In this document: in pieces, positions 22,460 to 32,600 of the stretch
How the letters are laid out: every line of letters begins with the position of its first letter
How positions within the stretch are numbered: position 1 is the stretch's first letter
Assembly: GCF_002583405.1 (NCBI RefSeq)
Contig: NZ_BCMJ01000003.1
Coordinates: forward strand, 339,601-403,600
Source of the DNA: Secundilactobacillus silagincola
Lineage (GTDB): Bacteria > Bacillota > Bacilli > Lactobacillales > Lactobacillaceae
DNA: 64,000 bases
Direction of reading: 5' to 3'
The notes under the pieces: model-generated
Seen by the model: the letters and a program-made list of their open reading frames with translations, nothing else
Told to the model about the DNA's origin: nothing
Databases searched by the model: none
Position numbers and translations under genes: made by a program

Positions 22460-22489
22460 GATGATAACTTTAAAAAGGTGGTGTTGAGA

Positions 22490-22738
22490 TTGACCAAATT
22501 CATCAATTTAACAGGCGTACTGGGTGCTGAACACAAAGTGATCAAGCAGGTTCCCACGATGTTGTACATTCCCATCATAACAGTTGACGGGCAAACATTA
22601 CACTGTCTTGTGGTGCAACACGCCCTAGATTTCCTGTATCGTGCTCGTGCAGGCGCTAAGGTTGCCGTTTATGGTCACTATAATCAGCGCCATCAGTTCG
22701 TGATCAATAAGTATTTTATTCAAGCCCAAGTGTCGTGA
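22490..22738 (+). CDS. Small protein of unknown function
   Basis: I do not recognise a named family. The frame is open from 22427, but AAGGTGG lies eight bases before a TTG at 22490, so the product is probably 82 residues starting M(T)KFINLTGVLG. It has no signal peptide or membrane segment. The alternating beta-like pattern (YIPIITVDGQTLHCLVV, AKVAVYGHYNQ, KYFIQAQ) fits a small beta-barrel such as an OB fold, which is an inference only. It has a strong promoter and stands divergent from dnaG-rpoD. A role linked to DNA metabolism is possible but unproven. Confidence 0.55.
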   Translation: MTKFINLTGVLGAEHKVIKQVPTMLYIPIITVDGQTLHCLVVQHALDFLYRARAGAKVAVYGHYNQRHQFVINKYFIQAQVS

Positions 22739-22879
22739 GTTATTTTGGTTCTCAGCTGAACTTTTACAAATCAAGATTAGAGAATAATTAAAAAACACCT
22801 TGACATTTCATTTTCTCAAGTCGATAATGATTCACTATTAGCTGTCACCCAGTGAGATGAAGCTAAACTACATACTAAA

Positions 22880-22898
22880 GTCTGTCTAACTGACGGAC
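22880..22898 (+). promoter_or_regulatory. Short inverted repeat before the dehydrogenase gene
   Basis: GTCTGTC (22880-22886) and GACGGAC (22892-22898) pair with one wobble around five bases. The repeat ends 20 bases before the ATG at 22919. It could be an operator or a small leader hairpin. Confidence 0.3.
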
Positions 22899-22918
22899 TA
22901 ACCAAAGGACTGAGAATA

Positions 22919-24019
22919 ATGATTTCACAAAGTGGACCACAACGCTACATATCAGACAATAAGGCTTATGACGAATTACCAGGGTTCATGGCCAAGTTAA
23001 AGGTGAGAACAGTCTTATTTCTTCACGGCGAGAAATCATTAGCTGCAGCTCAACCGTATTTGCCAGCATGGCCCGACGACGTTAAGGTCGTTGACGTGCC
23101 ATTTGGCGGTGAATGTTCATTTGAAGAAATTGACCGAGTGAGTCAGATTGCTGACGACAACAACGTCGACATGGTGATTGGCCTTGGCGGTGGGAAAGTC
23201 TTGGATACGTCTAAGAGTGTCACAACCGGTACTCACCGTTACCTAGTTTTGATTCCAACGCTAGCAAGCAACTGTTCGCCATGGTCAGCCATTTCCGTGC
23301 ATTACAAGGAAAACGGCGAACACATTAACCATAATATTTACTTGGAAACCGCTAATTTGATGCTACTGAACCCCAAGGTTATTTTGAACTCACCAATCGA
23401 GTACTTCGTGGCTGGTATTGGTGATACCTTGGCTAAGTTCTACGAATCCGAGTTGATTTTCCAGCAATTACCAGAAGATCAGTACACCGTAGCGCTAACC
23501 ATTTCTCGTCAAATGGCTAACAACTGCAAGGATGTTCTCCTGAAAAACTCCATCGGTGCCGTGGCGGACATGAAGGCCGGCCGCTTAACTCCACGCTGGC
23601 GTCAGATTGCTGAAACCATCATCGTGATGGCCGGAACTGTTGGTGGCTGGGGCGACGACTACGGCCGTGCCTCTGGCGCCCACGCCATTCACGATGCCTT
23701 GACTATTTTCCCAGCAACTGCCCCACATCTACACGGCGCTAAAGTTGCCTACGGGATCTTAGTTCTACTGGCTATTGAAGGTAAAACTGACAACATCAGA
23801 GACTTGCTTCCTTTCTACCATGAGCTTGGTCTGCCAACTAACTTGGAAGACTTGAACCTTGGTGGCATCTCCGACAGCGACATCGAAAAGATCGCCACTG
23901 CCGCGGCGGATCCAAGCACGCAAATGCACTTCGTTCCAACTAAGGAACCGGTCACAGCTGAGGTTGTTAAGGATGCCATCTTGACAGTCGAAGATATCAC
24001 AGCTTTTGTTGAAGAATAA
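22919..24019 (+). CDS. Iron-containing alcohol / glycerol dehydrogenase family oxidoreductase
   Basis: A cytosolic NAD(P)-dependent dehydrogenase of the GldA/hydroxycarboxylate dehydrogenase branch. The nucleotide-binding GLGGGKVLDTSK is near residue 97. The metal ligands are the Asp of GIGDTLAKFYE near 168 and the His residues of SGAHAIHDAL near 252 and APHLHGAKVAYG near 268. At 366 aa it has the normal length. The substrate cannot be read from sequence; glycerol, 2-hydroxy acids or a small polyol are all possible. The start is the ATG behind AAAGGA. A good terminator follows, so it is monocistronic. Confidence 0.85.
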   Translation: MISQSGPQRYISDNKAYDELPGFMAKLKVRTVLFLHGEKSLAAAQPYLPAWPDDVKVVDVPFGGECSFEEIDRVSQIADDNNVDMVIGLGGGKVLDTSKSVTTGTHRYLVLIPTLASNCSPWSAISVHYKENGEHINHNIYLETANLMLLNPKVILNSPIEYFVAGIGDTLAKFYESELIFQQLPEDQYTVALTISRQMANNCKDVLLKNSIGAVADMKAGRLTPRWRQIAETIIVMAGTVGGWGDDYGRASGAHAIHDALTIFPATAPHLHGAKVAYGILVLLAIEGKTDNIRDLLPFYHELGLPTNLEDLNLGGISDSDIEKIATAAADPSTQMHFVPTKEPVTAEVVKDAILTVEDITAFVEE

Positions 24020-24042
24020 ATGTTTAAAATATGAGTTCTAAA

Positions 24043-24091
24043 TAAAGCAGCACGATAATTTTCTAAGTTGGGAAACTGTCGTGCTGCTTTA
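24043..24091 (+). terminator. Terminator of the dehydrogenase gene
   Basis: Perfect 13-bp arms TAAAGCAGCACGA (24043-24055) and its complement (24079-24091). The stem carries its own T and A runs and could work in both directions. Confidence 0.8.
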
Positions 24092-24268
24092 CTTATGTCA
24101 GCTTAAATGACTATTTTTAAATTAGCCCCTTTAATTACATCATTTAGCCGTAAATTTGTTTAATTTAAGTTACTATATGCTTACACTCTTACAATGTAGA
24201 ATATAGGACGGTGACAGACGAAAAATCATGAGGTGATGCCATGATAATCATGACGAGGACCAAACGGA

Positions 24269-24418
24269 TTGGAAGTTTGTCTGTTGATAGAGATTGGTCT
24301 GTTTTTCTTGAAAGCTGTGTGGGTTTGTACCTGCGCAACACTGCTAGTCAAACGGGCAACCCGATTGGTGAAAGCCACCCGGAAATTTCTGAAGACACTA
24401 AAAAGCCGCCCAAAGTAA
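24269..24418 (+). CDS. Candidate type I toxin peptide (hydrophobic head, basic tail)
   Basis: A TTG at 24269, nine bases behind GAGGA, opens a 49-residue frame. It has a hydrophobic segment (EIGLFFLKAVWVCTCATLL) followed by a Lys/Arg-rich tail ending LKSRPK. This is the shape of a small membrane toxin of the TxpA / holin-like-toxin type. It overlaps a 63-codon frame (24241-24432) that starts with ATG behind GAGGTG; that frame has no membrane segment and may be a leader or spurious. Downstream comes a terminator-like hairpin, then an opposing promoter that would make an antisense RNA over the 3' end, the layout known for type I toxin-antitoxin loci. The family is inferred from layout, not from a match. 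Confidence 0.5.
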   Translation: MEVCLLIEIGLFFLKAVWVCTCATLLVKRATRLVKATRKFLKTLKSRPK

Positions 24419-24446
24419 CTTTGGCCAGTTAACGGCGACTTTTTAG
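24398..24446. terminator. Hairpin at the 3' end of the type I locus
   Basis: Arms 24398-24410 (CTAAAAAGCCGCC) and 24434-24446 pair over 13 bases with one wobble. An inner hairpin CCAAAGT/ACTTTGG lies between them. A/T runs on both sides allow termination in both directions. Confidence 0.6.
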
Positions 24447-24501
24447 ATCTTCTAAATTGTTGTTGTAACTTTAGGTGAAGTCACTGTTCTACTTCTACCA
24501 C
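24398..24501 (-). ncRNA. Candidate antisense antitoxin RNA of the type I locus
   Basis: On the minus strand an extended -10 (TGATATAAT, TATAAT at 24508-24513) would start an RNA near 24501. It would run into the 3' end of the toxin frame and stop at the hairpin 24398-24446. The promoter lies inside a small hairpin (ACCACGCC ... GGCGTGGT, about 24497-24526). No good -35 is seen. Confidence 0.45.
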
Positions 24502-24694
24502 GCCTTGATTATATCATGAGGCGTGGTATTTTTGTAGTTTGGTGATTTAAATCCGTTAAATTAATTACCACGATTTAGGACATTCCTTAACTACGTCCCA
24601 CTTTGGCAAAATCCTTTTAAACTGTGGGTAAACGGGACTTCGCATGATACAACTTTAAATGTTGCCTAACCCACACCGCAGCGGTTGGGAGGTG

Positions 24695-24768
24695 GTTCCG
24701 TTGTTTAGCGCAAAAAAAGAGCCTTAGCAGCCACCACTGCTAAGGCTCTTGGTGTTCCGTTGTTTAGC
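24695..24768. repeat. Two 15-base direct repeats flanking a bidirectional terminator
   Basis: GTTCCGTTGTTTAGC occurs at 24695-24709 and again at 24754-24768, on either side of a perfect 14-bp hairpin (24717-24730 / 24737-24750). This is the arrangement of the par (Fst) type I loci, where repeats let two convergent RNAs pair. No toxin frame is found beside the left copy. Confidence 0.6.
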
Positions 24769-24774
24769 TTTTAC
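24712..24774 (-). ncRNA. Candidate RNAII-type antitoxin small RNA, apparently without its toxin
   Basis: On the minus strand TTGCTA (24803-24808), 16 bases, then a perfect TATAAT (24781-24786) would start an RNA near 24774. It reads through the right direct repeat and ends in the 14-bp hairpin plus seven Ts (24712-24718). The product is about 63 bases, the size of Fst-system RNAII. The rest of the strip 24447-25037 shows no gene. Confidence 0.55.
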
Positions 24775-24979
24775 AACTCTATTATATCATCTTTCCCATC
24801 CATAGCAAGCATCTCCGACTAACCCGAATCATTCACGACAATACTAGAACTAGCACTATTCAATTCACCGGTAACGTACTTCACTTCTAACTAAAAGCTT
24901 CCTATTATATTATATTTGATAATCACCCACCAACTCAGAACGTTCAATGGTCATACCACCAAGCGTTAATGATGGCACT

Positions 24980-25015
24980 AAAAAAGAGCCTTAGCAGCCA
25001 CCACCGCTGAGACTC
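24980..25015 (-). terminator. Terminator of the AP2-like gene, related to the RNAII hairpin
   Basis: GAGCCTTAGC (24986-24995) and GCTGAGACTC (25006-25015) pair with one mismatch, and the minus strand continues with TTTTTT. Its left arm and loop are almost the same as those at 24717-24736, so it appears to be a decayed copy of that terminator. Confidence 0.6.
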
Positions 25016-25037
25016 TCTCATTCCTATAAGATCACAC

Positions 25038-25514
25038 CTATTGCTTTTCCTTCACTGAATGCTTAAAGTACCGCGCTTCAGCTTCTTTTCGCAACTTCAC
25101 TGCTTCATTGAAGTCGTAAGTTGCATGATTCAATACATATCTGCCATGGAACATCAGCCGGGCAACGAAACAGTGCGATTGTTTGTCATAAGAAACACCG
25201 ATGACGCCGGTGCGGTTACGCTTCCCCTTATATAAGCTGGAGTAGCCGATGCCGTCTTCGTTCTTTAACGAATTTCCCTGATTCGCGATGAACGAAGGAT
25301 TGCACTTGGCTGCTTTACTGGATATTTCCCGGCGTAAACACCCGCAGCTGCGCGTGATTCCATGTCGCAGTGCGTAGCCGTCTGCTTCCACGTAATTGCC
25401 ACAATCGCAAAGGCACTTCCAGCGGGCGTTACCATTATTTGTCTTACTTTTAGCTCTACCAAGTACCAATAAGCGACCAAACCTTTGATTCGTGATGTCA
25501 ATTAGTCTGCTCAT
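25038..25514 (-). CDS. AP2-like domain protein of phage / mobile type
   Basis: A 158-residue protein. The N-terminus has the phage-type opening DITNQRFGRLLVLGRA, and a zinc-ribbon-like cysteine set (WKCLCDCGNYV and RSCGCLRR). The C-terminal half is an AP2-like DNA-binding segment (NRTGVIGVSYDKQSHCFVAR ... FNEAVKLRKEAEARYF). Such proteins are common in phages and are often remnants of, or partners to, HNH homing endonucleases. No HNH motif is visible here. It is a single gene with its own terminator, likely DNA-binding. Function beyond that is unknown. Confidence 0.7.
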   Translation of the reverse strand: MSRLIDITNQRFGRLLVLGRAKSKTNNGNARWKCLCDCGNYVEADGYALRHGITRSCGCLRREISSKAAKCNPSFIANQGNSLKNEDGIGYSSLYKGKRNRTGVIGVSYDKQSHCFVARLMFHGRYVLNHATYDFNEAVKLRKEAEARYFKHSVKEKQ

Positions 25515-25574
25515 ACTTCATCATGTCCCCTCATGATTAGATTTACATCCTCAAAATCTGATACCTACATACTC

Positions 25575-26540
25575 TCAGTTGCGCGTTGCCGCAACCTTGC
25601 TTAGCGACTGAATATATTGGTCAAACGGCACTTGTTCTTTAACCCAAGGAGCGTCCGGATTCTGGTCCGTCAGCTTGAGGTGATCCACCAGCGCCTGAAC
25701 GTTTGACCAAATATCAGCGTTGTGCTGTACCAGTAACCAGAAAGCCTGATCCACCCGAGAACGCTCAATATCAGGTACTTGCTTGATTAGAGTATAGTAC
25801 CGCACGCAAGCTTTGGCGAATTCGTCGCTGTAGATCTTCGGGTCGATCATCCGCAAGGTTTCGAAATACTGACTCAGCATGGTGATCTGCTCAACGGAAA
25901 CCGTCGACGGCATCGGTGCCATCACTTCGGACCGGATATCACGGCTCATAAACTGCGCGTAGGCAATCTCGTTAACTTCAATGTCCGATCGCGACAGACT
26001 GTTAACTAGTCGGCTGTAAAATTCATCCGAGTACTTCCCGGAAACTTGCCAGTGCACGCGATACTGGTTTAGGAAACTACGCTTGAACCAGCGTCCCCGC
26101 GCCGTCATGAAGTCGCGGCCCACTTTGTATTCGGTGGTTCGTGTCCGGGTCATGTCCTGTTCCAGCACAAGCCCAGTCAGCACGTCCGCGGCAGGATTCT
26201 GGTCGGCCATGGTACTAAACGTCTGGATCACGCTGGTCTGGTTCAGCAACCCATCCGGCCCCATGAACATCACGAAGTCACCGGTGGCAGCCGCCACGCC
26301 TTGTTCAAAAGCTTCTTCCCACGACAAAACGTTATCAGGATTTTCATAGCGGATATCGATATTTTTGAATAATCTAAACTGATCAACATCTCGTAACCGA
26401 TACTGGCCGTTATCTACCAAAATCACCTCAACGTCACGGAAATCAATCCCCATTTGATTGTTGATCGATGATAGCGGAATCGCTAAATCATCTTCCCGTG
26501 CATCGTTGACCGCAATAATAATACTGATTCGTTTTGCCAT
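25575..26540 (-). CDS. Family 2 glycosyltransferase-like protein
   Basis: A 321-residue cytosolic GT2 (GT-A fold) protein beginning RISIIIAVNDARED, the usual nucleotide-sugar-binding start. A VEVILVDNG strand is near residue 38 and an acidic motif MGPDG sits near 94, in place of the common DxD. The second half is helical and unassigned. AGGAGG precedes the ATG by eight bases. It lies 157 bases downstream of the giant LPXTG gene on the same strand, so it may add sugars to that protein. This is inferred from position only; the divergent DxD leaves activity open. Confidence 0.7.
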   Translation of the reverse strand: MAKRISIIIAVNDAREDDLAIPLSSINNQMGIDFRDVEVILVDNGQYRLRDVDQFRLFKNIDIRYENPDNVLSWEEAFEQGVAAATGDFVMFMGPDGLLNQTSVIQTFSTMADQNPAADVLTGLVLEQDMTRTRTTEYKVGRDFMTARGRWFKRSFLNQYRVHWQVSGKYSDEFYSRLVNSLSRSDIEVNEIAYAQFMSRDIRSEVMAPMPSTVSVEQITMLSQYFETLRMIDPKIYSDEFAKACVRYYTLIKQVPDIERSRVDQAFWLLVQHNADIWSNVQALVDHLKLTDQNPDAPWVKEQVPFDQYIQSLSKVAATRN

Positions 26541-26697
26541 AGTCTTCTCCTCCTTGTATTTTTACTATGTATGAGAAGACGGCGTCATCGTCGTCTTCCC
26601 TATAAGAAAGGCCGCATCATCGCGGGGGACATTGCGACATGCAGCCTCTCTCACTATGAATCCGAGCTAGTAGTCATGGGGGTTAAATTGGAAATGA

Positions 26698-29600
26698 CTA
26701 GTAGAGGGACTCATGATCATTATCGTCGCTATCATGACGCTTACGACGAGTGATGCCGTAAGCTAAGGTAGCTTCCATAATAGTCATGCCGACACCCAGC
26801 ATTACAAGTGCTGAAGTCGATGTTTCATTGGTCTGTGGCAAAGTACCTTGAGCCGCAGCCTTACCGTTACCAGTTGTAACACCATTACCATTGGTAGCAT
26901 CAACAGCAGTTCCACCTGCGACAGCTTCGTGGATCGTTGAAGCACCGCCGTTACCAGCTTCGCTTGTTGGAACCATGCCGCCTTCAGTATCAGTAGCAGT
27001 TGCACCACCAGCTTCGGTAACCAGACCGTTGTCACCACCTGGAGTCGTGGTTACACCAGTGCCACCATCAACACCAGTTGAAGTACCAGTGTCACCATCA
27101 GTACCAGTAGAGGTGCCTGTGCCATTACCATTACCAGTATTGCCGCCTGGAACAGCTGTACCAGTAATAGTAGAAGTCGTGGTTTGAGTAGTAGTACCAC
27201 CATTGCCACCTGGATTGGTTGTGTTGGTAGTTGTACCACCGTTACCACCTGGGGTAGTCGTGTTGGTGTTTGTACCACCATTACCACCTGGAGTGGTCGT
27301 GTTGGTATTAGTACCGCCGTTACCACCTGGAGTGGTTGTGTTGGTATTAGTACCGCCGTTGCCACCTGGAGTGGTTGTGTTGGTATCGGTACCGCCATTG
27401 CCACCTGGATTGGTGTTGGTATTGGTATCGGTACCGCCATTGCCACCAGGATTGGTGTTGGTATTGGTATTAGTGTTGACATTGCTGTTACCACCACCAG
27501 TTGGAGTAGTAGTTGAGCCAGTGTTGTTGTCACCAGTTGTCTTACCACCGTTGTCGCCACTAGGAGCTGGATAAGCCGTAGTAGTCGTCGTGGTCTTGGT
27601 CGTAGTCGAACCATCCGGGTTAGGAGTAGTTTCGATAGTCACAATCTTGACAACTTTCTGACCATTTGGACCAGTAGTCGTGGTCTTATCAGTTTCAGTG
27701 GTTGAACCATCAAGGTTAGTGGTGACAGTCTTTTCAGTCGTAGTGCTGTTAGTAGTCGTAGTATTCGTAGTCGTTGAACTGTTCGTACCTTGACCATTAT
27801 CAGTACCAGCGCCTGTACCACTGCCGTTGTTCTGGTTGTTGGTGTTGGTGATGTTGACACCGCTGCCATTACCAGTGCCGGTGCTTGTACCAGTGCCATT
27901 GTCAGTTTCTTTACCAGTACCGCTGCCATTAGTCGTACCACCGTCGTTTGGTACAACGATTGAACCAGCGTTGCTGCCGTCTGGGTAAGTGAAGTAGTAA
28001 GTGGTCGTGCCGGCTTCTTTATTAACGATTGTCTTTGAAGGATCAATCTGAGGAGTCTGACCATCTTTGCCGTCCTTACCGTCAACACCATTCTTACCAT
28101 CTTTAATGACGTAGTTGGTCCCGTTCAATACGAGTGTCCAGCCATCGACATTGCCGTCAGCATCGTAGTGTGGCTTGATAGTTGGCGTAGCACCGTCCTT
28201 AGGCGCATCCACAGTACCAACAGATACCTTTTCACCAGCATCGTTAGTGTAGTAGAAGTTGTAAGCGACAGTGTTGCCGTCAGCATCTTTGACAGGTTCA
28301 ACATTAGGCGTCTTGCCATTGACACCATCCTTAGGTGCCTTGACAGTACCAACAGTGGTCTCCTTGCCGCTTTCATCGGTGACGTAGAATTCGTAAGAAG
28401 TCGTTCCGTCGTCGTTCTTGACAGCTTTGACTTGAGGCGTTTGACCGTCCTTGCCATCTTTGCCTTTATCAACGGTAACCTTTGAACCGTCACTGAAGGT
28501 GATAACCGTGTTGCCATCTGCATCAGGAGCATAACTCTCAACGGAGATGTCCTTACCGTCTTTACCATCTTTGCCGTCTTGACCGTTCTTCACGATGTAG
28601 TTGTGACCATCTAACGTGAAGGTCCAGCCATCAACAACGCCGTTAGCATCGTAGTAAGGAGCAACCGCTGGGGTCTCGCCATCCTTGCCGTCTGTACCGT
28701 TCTTAGGTGCATCTACTGTACCAAGCAAGACTTTTTGACCCTTGTCGTTGGTGTAGTAGAATTCGTAGCTAACTGTGTTGCCGTCAGCATCCTTGACTGG
28801 TTGAACAGAAGGTGTTTCGCCATCTTTACCGTCCTTAGGAGCAGTGACATTGCCGACAGTCTTAGTTGAGCCATCTGGGTTAGTGACGTAGAACTCGTAG
28901 TGAGTGACGCCATCTTGACCAACGACTGCTTTGACTTCAGGCGTTTGACCGTCTTTGCCATCTTTACCCTTATCGATCGTAACTTTGTTGCCATCGCTGA
29001 ATTCAACAACTGTGTTGCCATCTGGGTCCTTAGTTGTGCTCGTAACGGTAATGTCTTTAGGTCCATCGACCGTACCCATGTTCTTTTCAGAGCCATCTGG
29101 GTTGGTGATGTAGAACTCGTATGACTTCGAACCATCAGAGTTGGTGATTTCCTTAACCTGTGGTGTTTGACCATCCTTAGGTGCAGGAACATTACCAAGA
29201 TCCTTGGTAGAACCATCAGGGTTAGTGATGTAGAACTCGTATGAAGTTGAGCCGTCTGGGTTCGTAACAGTCTTAACCTGCGGCGTCTGACCATCCTTGC
29301 CGTCTTTACCATCTTTACCATTCTTAACGGTGTAATCTTTACCGTCAATGGTGAAGATGTAGCCGTCAACGTTGCCATCAGTATCCTTGGTTTCAGTAAC
29401 CTTTGGCGTCTCGCCGTCCTTAGGTGCGGGTACCGTACCAACAGTCTTGACAGAGCCATCTGGATTAGTGATGTAGAATTCGTAAGACTTCGAACCATCA
29501 TTATTCGTGACTTCCTTGACTGAAGGTGTTTGAGCATCCTTACCATCTTTAGGAGCAGCAACCGTGCCAATCGTCTTGGTAGAGCCGTCTGGGTTCGTAA

Positions 29601-32600
29601 TGTAGAACTCGTATGACGTTGTACCGTCCGCGTTTGGAACAGCCTTAACTTCCGGTGTTGGTGCGTCCTTGCCATCAGTACCCTTAGGGATTGTGACCGT
29701 TGAATCGTCACTGAAGGTTACGACGATGTTGCCCTTAGCATCAGTGTCCGTGCTCTTAACGGAAATGTCTTTACCGTCTTGACCATTCGTCACGGTGTAA
29801 TCGTGATCGCCAATGGTGAAGGTGTAACCGTCAACCTTGCCATCAGTACCAGTGTGCGGTTTAACCGTTGGAGTCTCGCCATCTTTAGGTGCAGGTGTCG
29901 TACCAACAGTCTTGACAGAGCCATCTGGGTTAGTGATGTAGAACTCGTATGACTTCGAGCCATCTTCATTAGTGACTTCCTTAACTGAAGGAGTTTGAGC
30001 GTCTTTACCATCTTTAGGTGCGTCAACAGTACCAAGGTCAGTTTCTTTGCCGTTTTGATCAGTGGTGTAGAAGACGTATGAGGTCTTGCCATCTTGGCCG
30101 ACAACAGCTTTAACTTGAGGAGTCTCACCTGCTTCGCCTTGATCACCTTTGTCGCCTTTATCACCCTTAGCACCTTTATCAACAGTGACAGTTGAGCCAT
30201 CACTGAAGGTAACAACAGTGTTGCCATCCTTATCAGTGGTGTAACCTTTAACGGTCAAATCTTTACCGTTCTTAACAAGGTAATCGTGACCATCGATGGT
30301 AAATGTGTAACCATCAACGTTACCACCAGCATCAGTATGTGGTGTTACCTTAGGTGTTTCACCATCTTTAGGTGCGGGAACGTTACCCATATCAGTGGTT
30401 GAACCATCAGGGTTGGTGATGTAGAACTCGAATGACTTCGTACCATCAGGATTAGTAACTTCCTTAACCTGTGGTGTCTGTCCGTCCTTACCATTAGTCC
30501 CGTTGATACCATCCTTAGGTGCAGTAACCGTACCAATCGTCTTAGTAGAACCGTCTGGGTTAACAACATAGAACTCGTATGAATTCGTTCCGTCTTCACC
30601 CTTGACAGCTCTAACTTGAGGTGTTGGTGCATCCTTACCATCAGTCCCGTTAGTACCATTAGTACCATCTTTACCTTTGTAAACGGTAATGGTTGAACCA
30701 TCGCTGAAGGTAACGACTGTGTTGCCATCTTTATCAGGAATCTGGCTCTTGATGGTCAATGCTGCGCCATCTTTACCATTCAAAACAGTGTAATCAACGC
30801 CGTTCAGAGTGTAGGTAAAGCCATCAGTCTTTCCATCATCACCAGTGTGTGGTTTAACCGTTGGGGTTTCGCCATCTTTACCATTCTTAGGTGCTGGAAC
30901 CGTACCAACGATCTTGTCGTCAGTGCCGTCGCCCTTTGGACCTGGAATGAAGAATTCGTATGATGTGACGTTACCATCGTTATCCTTAACTGGTTTAACT
31001 TGTGGCGTTTGACCATCCTTACCGTCTTTACCATCTACACCGTTCTTAGGTGCTGGAACTGTACCAACGATCTGATCGTCAGTGCCGTCACCCTTTGGAC
31101 CTGGAACATAGAACTGGTATGAAACAGCGTTGCCATCTTTATCAAGAACTGGTTTAACGGTTGGTGTTTGACCATCTTTACCATTTTCGATGTTGATCTT
31201 TTGTGGTGCATCAGTAGAACCTGGTGTGGTGATGGTGATCGTAGTACCGATAACCGTCTTACCGTCAGTAGCCAATTCAGGTGTAGTGGTAATCACTGGT
31301 GTAACACCGTCTTTACCATTGGTTCCATTTGTGATAGTGCCAACAGTCTTGCCATCTTCAGTGATGGTGTAACCAGTGACCTTACCCTCTTTATCCTTGA
31401 TTTCAGTAAATTCAGGTGTTGTACCATTTTTACCATTAGTGATGGTACCAACTGGCTTGCCGTCAAGCGTGATGTTGTAGCTAGTATTGCCATCTTTATC
31501 AGTAACTGGTGTCAATACTGGTGAAGAACCTGGATCACCCTTATCACCCTTATCACCTTTTTCACCATTCAAAACAGTGTAGTCAACACCGTTGAGAGTG
31601 AAGGTGTAACCGTCTTGTTTACCATCAGTACCATTGTGTGGTTTAACGGTTGGTGTTTCTCCATCCTTAGGTGCATCCACTTTACCAACTGAGACTTTTT
31701 CACCCTTATCGTTGGTGTAGTAGAAGTTGTAGCCGATTGTCTTATCAGTGTTTGAATCCTTGATAGGTTCAACCGATGGCGTTTGACCATTAGTACCATC
31801 CTTAGGTGCGTCAATCGTACCTACAGGGATATCATCAGTGCCATCGCCCTTAGGACCCTTGACATAGAATACCAGTGACTTGGTACCATCTGGGTTAGTA
31901 ACTTCCTTAACCGTTGGTGTTTGACCATCTTTACCATTAGCTACTTCAACAACTTGTTTATCATCGGAACCTGGCGTAGTGATGGTGATCGTAGTACCAA
32001 TAACCGTCTTACCGTCAGTAGCCAATTCAGGTGTAGTGGTAATGACTGGTGTCTTGCCATCAACACCATTCTTGATGCTGCCGACCGTCTTACCATCAAC
32101 AACGATATCGTATCCGGTTACATTTCCTTGATCGTCTTTAGTTTCATTAAAGATAGGTGTTGAACCATCTTTAGGATTGTTGAGCGAACCAGCTGGCTTA
32201 CCATCAATTGTGATGGTGTAGCTAGTTACGTTGCCATCTTTATCAGTTACTGGTGTCAATACTGGTGAAGCACCATCTTTACCATTCAAGATGGTATCGC
32301 CATCTTTACCATCAATTACAAGGGTGACACCGATTTGCTTGCCGTTAGCGTCAAGAGCTGGCTTAGTCGTGACAGTAGAACCATCTGTACCATTCTTGAG
32401 TTCACCGGCTGGCGTACCGTTGATGGTAATTGAGTAGCCAGTAACGTTACCAGCATCGTCCTTTTCAGGCGTCAGTACAGGCGTTGAGCCGTCTTTACCA
32501 TTAGTAACGTTGATGGTTTGCACGTCCTTAGAACCTGGTGTGGTGATGGTAATAGTTGTGCCAGTAACCTTGCCGTCAGCATCCGTTGTCGGCGTTTGGG

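Noticed and set aside
21945..22487. Plus-strand open frame of 180 codons over the dnaG start
   Set aside because: Mostly antisense to dnaG; overlaps the divergent promoter of the real 22490 gene.
24241..24432. ATG frame of 63 codons as the main product of the type I locus
   Set aside because: Good ribosome site but no membrane segment or family pattern; the overlapping TTG frame at 24269 fits a toxin. Kept only as a possible leader.
27203..27574. Plus-strand open frame of 123 codons rich in proline and valine
   Set aside because: It is the reverse reading of the PGGNGG repeat region of the giant gene, with repetitive composition and no ribosome site.
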